Of a DNA stretch of 51,669 nucleotides, positions 10,618 to 20,177 are shown in pieces. A model generated the notes under the pieces. It made no database searches. It saw nothing but the letters and a program-made list of their open reading frames with translations, and was not told where the DNA came from. How positions within the stretch are numbered: position 1 is the first letter of the stretch; every line of letters begins with the position of its first letter. This stretch comes from Chara braunii (taxonomy: Eukaryota > Streptophyta > Charophyceae > Charales > Characeae): positions 2,374,615 to 2,426,283 of the forward strand of contig BFEA01000025.1 in NCBI GenBank assembly GCA_003427395.1. The letters are read 5' to 3'. A program made the position numbers and the translations under genes.

Positions 10618-12330
10618 GCCTTGGGTTGACCCGGTCAAAGCATGCAAAACACCTTCCTCCCGCCTTCCCCCAATTCATTCTGTCTGAATTCGCTCAAAGT
10701 ATCTGACTCTCATATACACTTGTTAATTTAACTCTTTTCAAAAGCATGTCCTGACATACACAAAAAAAATAAAAAGTAATAACCTTTCATAATTATGTTN
10801 TCAGATAGTCCAAAGGAATAATAGTAGTTAGGGGAAAGGATCACACGCGTCAGACGAAAGTTATACCTGAGTGTTCCCTGCCTGCAGAACCCCGCCTGGG
10901 CTCCGACAGAGTTCCCTCAATCGGTGGGGCGAACCTCCCACAGAGCCCTTGGCGCTGATTACGGGCTGCAATCCCGCCTGCCGCCTTCCTCTCGTAACCA
11001 ATAGACTAGACTCAGACTGAGAAGGGCAGCGAAAAAAAGAGTTTAGACACCGAGATTCAAGAGGGGTGCTCTCAGACTCGCAGGAGAGGGTCTTGATATC
11101 TTCAGCACCTGAAGATCCCGCAATGATGGCCAATAAGATGCNGTACAGAAGATCAGATCACGGTCGAAGCGTCGAGTAACAGCCCCATCTGCCAAGCCTG
11201 ACCACCCACCTCAGTCGTGATGTTGTTCTCTTTGACCAATCCGCCACTACGCAGCCTAGAAAGGCTGAGTTCGAATACAACACACCCCCTTAATACATAG
11301 CGTCACTTCTCCGACCAAAGCTATCGGACGTAGTCTACAAAGAGCACGTCCAAAAAGAGCACACCCTTGTGCTTTTACTCAATACGCTGCAAGAAACACA
11401 ACAGCACACCAACCGTGTGCCTAGCAGCCTGGCGGATCAACCGGATCCCGAGGCAGCGCACGGTACCATACCCAGATGCCCTGACGCAGTACATAGTGGC
11501 GTGCATCCGACTGATGCGCCTGATGTGAGGCCCAATTTTTGCTTCCCAGACACAGACTTGCCTAGTAGAAATCCAGGAGAATGCTTCAGCAATATGTCTC
11601 TGTGCATCTCCAGCCTGCCCTACCAAGTCTGCGACCCGACGCAGCTAGTGCACAGCAAGGGGGCACAACAATTGCACAATCAGGACACAGTAACATACAG
11701 ATCGTGCGCCGGGGTAGCTTGCTCCAGCGACAGTGGTTGCTGCTGTTAGCAGTCCTAGTGGGATTGTTGTAGTAACACAGGACCCTACAGTCTGCAGGAA
11801 ACAACGGCCACCAGATGCTTAGTCCGAATACACACCGCAAGAAGAGCTGGGGCAGAGGTCGGGAAACGGCCAGGAATACAGTATCTGCGGCAGTGATCCA
11901 GCAAGTAAAGTCCATCGGAATGCAACAGTCGCAGTTANCTCAGTAATGCATAGCTCCAAGGCTGCCACAGTGAAGCAGGAGCAGCGATAACTGGTTGGCC
12001 CGACAGTTGCTNANCTCAGCNCAACGCACAGCGATCTGCTCCCCTTACTGTAGCTACNTGAGCTGACCATCGCAACTGCGTAGTTCGAACTTGGTCCGCA
12101 GCTGCGAAGTATACGTAGATGCCACTCACACACAACCCGTCAAGATGCTGCCTATACAGACCACCGAGTTGCCGCCTCCGNCAACCCTTCACTCGGCAAT
12201 GNCTTTTCCACCTTGCTCTCGAATCTAGTGAACTGTTTGCAAATCAGTACCGCTGCGGCTATGAAATAGTAACAACTCTCCTGAAAGGGAAACAGTGCTC
12301 CGTCGAAATCAGCAACTGACAGTGTATGGG
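10618..12330. other. LTR interior, no gene; conserved block at 10,873-10,916
   Basis: The block GTTCCCTGCCT followed by a CCGCCTG..CTCCG.CAGAG motif is shared with element 2 at 19,729-19,770. There it lies about 100 bases downstream of the predicted minus-strand start site. I see no TATA box at the equivalent place here. Open frames of up to 126 codons (11,369-11,749) have no family resemblance. Single Ns are scattered through 11,938-12,202. Confidence 0.4.
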
Positions 12331-12863
12331 NNNNNNNNNNNNNNNNNNNNNNNNNNNNNNNNNNNNNNNNNNNNNNNNNNNNNNNNNNNNNNNNNNNNNN
12401 NNNNNNNNNNNNNNNNNNNNNNNNNNNNNNNNNNNNNNNNNNNNNNNNNNNNNNNNNNNNNNNNNNNNNNNNNNNNNNNNNNNNNNNNNNNNNNNNNNNN
12501 NNNNNNNNNNNNNNNNNNNNNNNNNNNNNNNNNNNNNNNNNNNNNNNNNNNNNNNNNNNNNNNNNNNNNNNNNNNNNNNNNNNNNNNNNNNNNNNNNNNN
12601 NNNNNNNNNNNNNNNNNNNNNNNNNNNNNNNNNNNNNNNNNNNNNNNNNNNNNNNNNNNNNNNNNNNNNNNNNNNNNNNNNNNNNNNNNNNNNNNNNNNN
12701 NNNNNNNNNNNNNNNNNNNNNNNNNNNNNNNNNNNNNNNNNNNNNNNNNNNNNNNNNNNNNNNNNNNNNNNNNNNNNNNNNNNNNNNNNNNNNNNNNNNN
12801 NNNNNNNNNNNNNNNNNNNNNNNNNNNNNNNNNNNNNNNNNNNNNNNNNNNNNNNNNNNNNNN
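12331..12863. other. Assembly gap (533 N)
   Basis: This is an uninterrupted run of N. Any open frame reported across it is meaningless. Confidence 1.
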
Positions 12864-15489
12864 AATTGGCTGAGATTCGCCGGCACCTTGGCAATGGTGC
12901 CAGAAAGATCAGCAGTGATGTCGACGTGAATGTAAGTCGTTGTTGCATCCAAACGCCCGCAGAGAGTCTTTGCGCAGTAGACGGAGTGAACCTGGCTCGG
13001 AGCAAGTCCGGATTCATGCATCCTACATGAACCGGACTTAAGAGGTCACGACAGGTATTGGCAAGCTCGGTTAGCACTNTCGTGAACCACAGAGGGAGAA
13101 CCCCCCCCCTCTCTTACTAGTATCCTCTCTGCAGCTGCTGGACACACGAACGCACCTGGTNAGCCACCTNACTAGGTCCTGNCAGNGACGAGGAGAGAAG
13201 TCTGAGCCGCACAACCAATAGAAAATGAAAAGNCGGTCATATGATGGCGGCCATAACAACGACTACCACGAACTTGACTGCGAGTGTTCTGATGGTGGTG
13301 GGCAAAGCGAGGTACATCAACCCCCTCGAACAGCCTCCCGAATCTTCCCCTGGATCACGGGAAGATACACTTTTCCAACGAAGCTTGCTGCCTCAGCCCC
13401 TCGGCCAGGTAAGTTCTCTTTCCTCCCTTTATCTTTCCCCTCTCTCTCTCTCTCTTTCCCTCTGTATACGTTGCTGCCTTCGGTTCAACGAGCCACAATC
13501 GGAGTGAATCTTCCCCTAGATCGTGGGTAGATTCATTCTGCTTCCCATAGCCCCTGCACTCGACCACTTCAACGAGCTAGTGGGTGAGTATGGCCGAGCG
13601 GCGAGCCAAAAACCCAAGCCATGGGCTATGCTACCAACTATTCGTAAAAGACAAAAATGAAAACAAAAAAGGTGGACAAATTTTTCGTTAAAACATGAAA
13701 AAATACATGGCCATTTTCGAAATTCGTTTTCTGCCTGGGCGCAGCCTCTAGTACTGACCCCAGCCAAACCACTGATCTATAGGCAAATTTAACACTGCCA
13801 TCGTGTTCGCAGCGTCCTGAAACCCTTGGACAACATATTGGTTTGTTCAAATCGGTCAAGAAAAGACCGAGAAACAGCAACTTCCACCTCACTTTCCTTC
13901 TTCACCGCCTTTCTCGATTCCCCCGCGCACCCTCCTTCTTCTCCTAACACTTACTCCACTGATCTATTACTAAAACTAACTTCCAATTCGGGGGCGCCCA
14001 CCTCGAAAACCCCTACTTATCATCTTCTCTCGCTCGATTCCATCGAGAATCGAGAGAGATACTGACTTCCCGCCTTCTCCATATCCGCTTCTCACGCAAC
14101 TTTCGCGCAGCCACTAAACTCTACACCTGCCAAACTATCGTCTTATTGCAAGAACTAACTTCGCCAACGTGTTCGCACTGCCCTNAAACCTCGGAATCGA
14201 NCCTTTGATCGCCCGTTTCCGTCAAGAAACGGGCGACATCCGANGTCCTTTCTGCATTCCTTCTCCCTTCTCCGTTCGCCATCTTCACGTGCTTACCTTC
14301 GAATGTACCTGGCGTAAAACAGCGTCCAGGTTCACTCCTCCCTAGCACTGTCGTTTTTTTTTTCTTCTCCTTCCCGGTCCTCACTTCATCAACTCCCGGC
14401 TTTTCCCTTTCCACTTCCTCCTCGCTGTCAAGCTACCGCTGCGCAGTAGCTAAGCATCATACAACTTTGAAAGCCTACCTGAACCAGCGGCCGACTCTAA
14501 ATAGCACTCTACCACGATCTCCTTGGTGTGCTGGTGTTGGGCACCGGAGCCTCCGACTCGGCAAGTGCTCCTCGCCCCCAAATGCGGATAGGTGCAGTTG
14601 GCTTCCTCTCCATCGTAGGACCTGATGCTAGGCGCAGTCCCACCAGCAACGTTCCAAGCCAAACTGCATGAGTGTGGCCCTGCTAATCACCCGATCTGAA
14701 AGTCCCGCGGCTCCACTATCAGTCATGGGAAAGGTCATGTTGATTTTCTCTGTGTGCCGTTTCCAGTTTTAACGGATGTCCCGAAGGACTCCACTGGGCC
14801 ACGGCCTTGGGATACCGTCATTGAGCTGACCGGCCCCAGGCAATTCAAAAATATTGGGTTTTACTCATCATGCTCCATTACCCGGGTTTGAACTTGGGTC
14901 TGCATTTCAACAGCTCATGGGTGTATCCACTGAGCTAGGCTCTTGGGTACTCTTGCCAGTCCCGNAACCAGGCNGTGTACCAAACTGGAAACAAAGGGCA
15001 TGCAAAAATAAATAAAATTAAAACAAAAGTAAAATAAAGCAGCAGGACGGGGGGGGTTCCATGTGACCAGCTGGCTACAGCTGCATGCTCCCCCACTGTG
15101 CCCTGGGCCGCTCTGCCCTGGCACAGTATACCGTCTTTCGGGCCCCAACGGGCATGCGCAGGGCATACTCACACTGCGAGTCCCCATGGCCGTGCTGACA
15201 CTGTGACCCCAAGTCTGCAAAAATATGCAGATTTGGGGCAGGCCAATTTGAGGTTCCGGGCATGGCTNGGGTCACAGCGCTGTACCTTTTCAGATNGGAN
15301 AGGGCCCTGGCCGTCTGCAGCANTGACAAAATGGTCCTTTGCGGGTCCTACGACACCATCCANAAGTCGCGNAATAACTCCGGTAGACGGAGATATAAAT
15401 AAATAAATAAATAAATAAATAGGACATTTGCGGCCAACCTTCAGATATGCCTGCAGACTCTCCTTGCCCCGCGGTTACACAGGCTGCTG
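12864..15489. repeat. Direct repeat copy 2, exact including N positions
   Basis: This is the partner of 1-2,625 and carries the same SINE-like element (about 14,768-14,958), splice-donor motif (13,409) and microsatellite. Homology stops after the shared gttacacag at 15,482. Confidence 0.85.
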
Positions 15490-15689
15490 ACAACTGGGTG
15501 CACAAGACGGTTCACTTTGGACTTCGGCAAACCTGTAGGACCGGTCCCATGCCTCACGGGCCTTAATGGGCATACTCACTCTCCAAGCTCATACAGCAGG
15601 TTGTGGTCGCTGGGCAGCGGACGGTACACCGCACAAGGGGCCCCCACCACATGGCTCTTCTTCCTCTTCATAGGCTAAGCACCGACAGG

Positions 15690-15938
15690 ATGTCCTTCCT
15701 GCTGAGTATCTCGACCTGCAGCACATAGCAGGTCGTGGAACCTCTCCAGAGTCCCGATCACGTAGGAGCCATGTTAATCTTCACTGCATTGTTCCAATTA
15801 AGGGATGTCCCGAAGTACAGGCCGCGGGCACAGGCCCGAAGATATCATCATTGAACTGCCCAGGCCCATGCAGTCTCCGTACTGCAGCATTTTACTCCCC
15901 AACTTCAACTGGAGTTCGAACTCATGTCTGCACTTCAG
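15690..15938 (-). mobile_element. SINE-like repeat, copy 2 (5'-truncated head)
   Basis: This shares the ggatgtcccgaag, cattgaactg and ttttactc blocks with the copy at 1,905-2,095. It keeps a good B box on the minus strand, GAGTTCGAACTCC at 15,911-15,923. The A-box end is cut off at the junction with the next repeat block at 15,939. The 200 bases before it (15,490-15,690) show no recognisable feature. Confidence 0.45.
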
Positions 15939-16665
15939 CGGTACCCCGCAAACAACCTTGGTATCAATATTGGTGCCGCATCCCGGAAACAGGGCCGGCA
16001 ACTAAGGTAGCAAAGGTAAAAATAAAAGTATAAGTATCGGGAATCGGTGCTTTCTGGGGAAAAGACCGCCAGTACCACTCTCAGTTCTGCTGACCGGGCC
16101 TACGGATGGGCCGACAACAAAACCAAGGGGGATAGCCCTGTTGGGCCTTCAGCCCTTCGGCAACTTCAACCGCCACAATGCTCTGTTGTCGCGGGTCGCC
16201 ACCCTTGATCCCGGCACCTCCGCCCTGTGAGTCCAATGTCGTTACCAATAGTGCTCGTCCCCAAGGCTAAGACGAACCACTGCAATCTTCAATATAACTT
16301 GTTGCCGCACGGCACGCGGTGCTACCAAAATATATCACGACTGCTCCTCTGCCCATCGACCGAACTCACAACTGCCGACCTATAACGCCCGCTGCTCATA
16401 GGGCCTGGCTCCGTCCCCGACCGTCAACCTCCTGTAATCACCGTGCGGAGGTCACCGCTTGCGTTCTACTTTCTCTCGCACACCCCAATACTGCCCAAAG
16501 CTGCACCACTTCCGATGACGCGTGCCGTATGAACGCAGATGTACCATGGTTACTTCAAAAGGAGAACTTTTCCTAGTTTTAATCAAAGCCAAAAATTTTG
16601 TCGGTGGATACGCCGACTCTATAGCATCAAGAATAAAAATCATCACGCGCGCCTCAAAACTGCGC
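15939..16665. repeat. Second homologous LTR block, copy 2
   Basis: This is the diverged counterpart of 2,991-3,717. Alignment stops after aactgcgc at 16,665, about 360 bases before element 2 begins. The break is therefore not simply the insertion point of element 2. Confidence 0.8.
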
Positions 16666-17024
16666 ACCCGACAGCGGGCGATCTCAAGCCAGTGGGGGCA
16701 GCATGCCTACGCCGAGGTTTAACCATTGGGTGATCCCGAAGCCGTGGATGGGAAGCCATCCACTGGAAAGCGGCAGACAGGCAGGCAGACAGGGTCTGCA
16801 AGGCCTCGAGCAAGCGAGGCCGCAGGACCGTAGGACCGCAGGCAGGCAGGAAGGTGTGGGCCAAACTCTTCATATAGAAGAGCAGCTACTATCACTGTCG
16901 TGATAGGAGCTAGCCCAGTAGGTTACAACGCCAAACTTTTGCCCAGCAAGTACTGGGATTAAGCCCAAACGCATGCAATCCACTAGGCGAGCTCCTTTCG
17001 GAGCTGCCCTTTCTGAAGGGGCGC
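16666..17024. repeat. Dense run of tight hairpins
   Basis: At least eight hairpins with loops of 3-6 bases lie within about 280 bases: GTGGATGG/CCATCCAC (16,744-16,763), GCAGAC/GTCTGC (16,785-16,799), GGCCTCG/CGAGGCC (16,802-16,821), CTCTTC/GAAGAG (16,866-16,882), AGCTACTATCAC/GTGATAGGAGCT (16,884-16,911, one mismatch), CCCAG/CTGGG (16,942-16,957), AGCTCC/GGAGCT (16,990-17,005) and CCCTT/AAGGG (17,007-17,020). The last ends five bases before the LTR of element 2. No protein or known RNA family is recognised. Confidence 0.8.
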
Positions 17025-17158
17025 TGTCACGCGCGGCGGTCCCACACCCAGACGTAAAGTAAAGTTTTTGGTGTTGGACCTCACGGTCGTGTCACGCAGG
17101 AGTTTCTTTGTGTCACTTTACGCAATACCAACTCCGACCGTGCGCGCGTGCTATACCT

Positions 17159-17243
17159 CTCGCGACTCCCTACCACAGGTTAGGGATCCCGCGAGGTACA
17201 ACATTACCTCCACCTGCGGGAGCTGTCACCATCCCTTAGGTGG
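17159..17243 (-). promoter_or_regulatory. Conserved structured U5 block, element 2 3' LTR
   Basis: CTCGCG (17,159) pairs with CGCGAG (17,190) and encloses CCCTA/TAGGG. CCACCT (17,210) pairs with AGGTGG (17,238). The same order and spacing occur in element 1. The 5' LTR copy lies at about 41,839-41,923, where the inner CCCTA arm has one change. Confidence 0.6.
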
Positions 17244-18609
17244 GCGTATCCCTGCTGAGTTACTGACCCACGTGCGAAGGCTTTTACATGCAATCGCAGA
17301 GGTAGGCCAGCCGAGGGCGTTTTCTCGATCGTCGTAGCATAGGCATACGCGCGGTAGAACGCCTTAAGACTGACCCGTATGTCGAGCCCCGAGATGCTAA
17401 CTCTCCGGACCGACTATCTAATCAAGTCGACTTCTCGGACAGTCTTCAACGCTTAACTAACTATGACAATGACACTATGTTTCCTTTGTTGACCTTATGA
17501 AAATGTCAGAGTCAACCCTTAGTAATCTCTCTTTCTTCTCAAAAGAAGTCCCAGACAAAATGACTTCCTACGTACCGACCAACCTACGATCCCATTCACA
17601 TGTATATATAGATATATGTATGTAAATCAGGGGAGCTGACTGAACGGTGGACCTCACTTTCACGATTGTCGTGTCCCTTTGCCCGAATTTCGAGAAGATC
17701 CTAAACTCAGGAGACAGTACAAATGTCCAACACCTGCGCAGATGCAGGAAAACATATACAAGCATACAAATGCAGACACAGAATGCACTACACGCGTCAA
17801 CCTTTAATCCATTCATAGCATGCCACTCACGCCCCAAACCCTTGAAAACAACATTCCTTCCTAACCCTGATTCCATTTTACCCCAGCCCCACACATTTTG
17901 AAGACTCCTGAGTGTGATTTGGCCAATTTAGGCATAGATACAGGGGGAAGATTTATTTGTTCCCTTCTTAGGTCTTGNCTTAGGTGTGGGTGTCAAGCCA
18001 TGGTGGAAGTTGAGTCGGAATTCTACCGACCTGTTATCCAGAGATAACAGAATTGTTGCTCTTACGGATTCCCCGTAAGTTCTCCGAAGTGTCGAAACCT
18101 GTAGACACAACACAGTACAAGAGAAACTTAACATCTCTCTTCCTAAATGAGATCTATAAAGTTCCTTCTAGACTATGTGTCCTCTGTCTGACTCCTATCC
18201 TTAACTAATCGTTTGGGCTGTTTCCCTTTCGCTTAAGGTAGTGAATAGTAGTTCACTTCCCTTTTTACTGTCGCAGTAACTCTCCACAATCTCATTTCTA
18301 TCCCTTTTGGGATTATCCTATCTGAGGTCCCTTCCTTCTCCCAANACACATGATCACATCATCAATCCAACTTGTGGAAGGAATCTCATGGAAAGGAATC
18401 AGATGAATGGATAGTCTTTCTCTGAGGCAAAATCTCACTTATCCCCTTTCAGTAGAATCAGAGATAGTTAGTTNGGACTGAACAATGCAAATTGTGGAGA
18501 AAGTTAGCNGTGGTATGGCAAACCATTCAGGACATATCCATTTGTTACTGGAGCTTGTTTGACAAAGGCAAACTTCGTGGGCCTTGGCCCNTGTGTGCCA
18601 AGCACATTT
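17244..18609. other. LTR sequence with scattered hairpins, no gene
   Basis: Hairpins include CCTGC/GCAGG near 17,730-17,749, CTGTTATC/GATAACAG near 18,032-18,051, CTTACGG/CCGTAAG near 18,060-18,078, AGTGAA/TTCACT near 18,240-18,258 and TTACTG/CAGTAA near 18,266-18,281. An 84-codon open frame at 17,647-17,901 also exists in the other LTR (42,331-42,585), but the substitutions do not show codon-like constraint and I do not call it a gene. Confidence 0.5.
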
Positions 18610-19330
18610 AGCGGTAGGCTTCTCCTATGGCTAGCCACTGATAAGGCAGGTGTCCCTGAAACCTCACAACTTCTTATATCAGACTAGTCAGTGATAAGAC
18701 AGGATTCCCCTGTTACTCTTATCACTGACTAACCCTCAATAAGGTGGGTACCCAAGGATCCTTACTACTCTTATCACTGACTAAGCCCTAGGATGTTTAT
18801 CGATAAGGCAGATGTCATTGAAACCTCACAACTTCTTATATCGGACTTGTCACTGATAAGACATGATTCCCCTGCTACTCTTATCACTGACTAACCCTCA
18901 ATAAGGTGAGTGTCCAAGGATCCTTACTACTCTTATCACTGACTAGAATGTTAGGTTTAATCAGTGATAAGGCAGGTGTCCTTGAAACCTCACAAATCTT
19001 ATATCAGACTAGTCACTGATAAAACAGGATTCCCCTGCTACTCTTATCAGTGGCTAGCCCTCAATAACGTGGGTGTCCAAGGACCCTTACTACTCTTATC
19101 ACTGAAAAGAATGTTAAGTTGGTTAATGATAAGGCAGGTGTCCTTGAAACCTCACAACTCTTATATCAGACTAGTCACTGATAAGACAGGATTCCCCTGC
19201 TACTCTTATCAGTGGCTTGCCCTCAATAAGGTGGGTGTCCAAGGATCCTTGCACTTACCACTGACCAAGCGTAAGGCTCATTTGGAGTTAAGGCAGGATT
19301 TCCCTGCTATTCTTACCCCACACAAGTCTT
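18610..19330. repeat. Tandem array of ~165-bp hairpin repeats (3' LTR)
   Basis: About 4.5 units each contain GATAAG.CAG.TGTC, a GAAACCTCACAA segment and a strong hairpin around ATTCCCCTG. Stems are TAGTCAGTGATAAG (18,685-18,698) with CTTATCACTGACTA (18,718-18,731), 14 perfect pairs plus an inner ACAGG/CCTGT; CACTGATAA (19,014) with TTATCAGTG (19,044); and CACTGATAAG (19,176) with CTTATCAGTG (19,205). The first stem has G-C where the others have C-G, a compensatory change. A long open frame (18,964-19,491) runs through the array only because the repeats lack stops. Confidence 0.85.
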
Positions 19331-19728
19331 ATCTGTGGCTTAGGTCATCGCTTTCGATGGCATTCAAACCTAGTATCGTTGTTAGTTTGGAGACTTATTG
19401 CTGGATAAAATGTATAATGAGCAAACGGATCAACGAGATTTATGACAGTCGATTATGGCAACTCAAATCAAGGTACCCATCATCTGTTTGAGTGGGATAT
19501 AGAGAAATGATCGCGAGAGGACTGATAGTTTGTATCCATACNTTCAATCAGTGTCCACAGCAAGGTTGCTGTATCCAGAAGCAATCTGTTTCACACTCGG
19601 CCACCCTTTTCTCTACCCACAATCCAAGACCTGAAGTGTTGTTGATTTTGAATCCCTAACCCTTATGATCATTGTTACGATGATTGCCTGTATGAGACAG
19701 CACCTGGGTCGAACTAACGTACCTCGTT

Positions 19729-19781
19729 GTTCCCTGCCTCTAGAGTTCCGCCTGAACTCCGGCAGAGCTCTCGCAATCGCC
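19729..19781 (-). promoter_or_regulatory. Conserved leader block shared with element 1
   Basis: This block (GTTCCCTGCCT, then CCGCCTG..CTCCG.CAGAG) is one of few that survive between the two diverged LTRs (10,873-10,916). It lies 85-140 bases downstream of the predicted minus-strand transcription start, so it would be in the RNA leader. The flanking 19,331-19,728 and 19,782-19,890 hold no recognisable gene. Confidence 0.4.
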
Positions 19782-19890
19782 ATGTTGCATGGATCAATTG
19801 AGGAATGAGAGTCCTTTGTGCATGAATAATGATCTCAGTAAGCCATCGGAAAATACTATGTTTACTCATGTTGCTTGAAGATGGTTGTGT

Positions 19891-19900
19891 GCTTATATAG
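19891..19900 (-). promoter_or_regulatory. TATA box of element 2 (3' LTR copy)
   Basis: The minus strand reads CTATATAAGC, a strong TATA box. A start about 30 bases downstream would be near 19,865. That leaves about 2.85 kb of R-U5 before the LTR end at 17,025, so the hairpin array would be in the transcribed leader. The site is conserved in the other LTR. Confidence 0.5.
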
Positions 19901-20037
19901 GGTTTTTAGGCATAAGAAAATAAAGGAGGATAAAGGATGTAAGAGCCATCATGCCTGTTGGCGTCCCTCCTTCGTTTCGTTGCCTCGCACCCCTGTCCGA
20001 TTCTGATTCATATCCTAACGTGTGACCTCAAATGATA

Positions 20038-20043
<6 letters not shown>

Positions 20044-20098
<55 letters not shown>

Positions 20099-20139
20099 AT
20101 AATAATAATAATAATAATAATAAACATAATAACAACAAC

Positions 20140-20173
<34 letters not shown>

Positions 20174-20177
20174 GTAA
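20044..20177. repeat. A53 homopolymer plus (TAA)n
   Basis: A run of 53 A is followed by TAA repeats with CAT/CAA interruptions. The right LTR has a run of the same length at 44,728-44,780. Equal length of so unstable a tract points to recent duplication or assembly consensus. A poly(A) tail of an inserted plus-strand retroposon is possible. Confidence 0.9.

Larger units (their letters stand above)
7191..16665 (-). repeat. Right (5') giant LTR of element 1
   Basis: The LTR starts TGTC next to the PBS. On the minus strand it therefore ends GACA, as expected for a TG...CA LTR. It contains the conserved U5 structure (7,304-7,386), hairpin arrays, an assembly gap, and the segments repeated in the left LTR (12,864-15,489 and 15,939-16,665). 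The visible length is about 9.5 kb before it is interrupted. With the missing terminal portion it would exceed 11 kb. Confidence 0.6.

Noticed and set aside
12152-13077. Long open frames across the N run
   Set aside because: They are open only because N codons are not read as stops.
18610-19330. CRISPR-like array of repeats and spacers
   Set aside because: Repeats are long, imperfect tandem units in a eukaryotic LTR with no unique equal-length spacers or cas genes.
18964-19491. 175-codon open frame as a gene
   Set aside because: It runs through the hairpin tandem repeats and simply lacks stops. Repeated segments give repeated peptides, and the other LTR breaks the frame.
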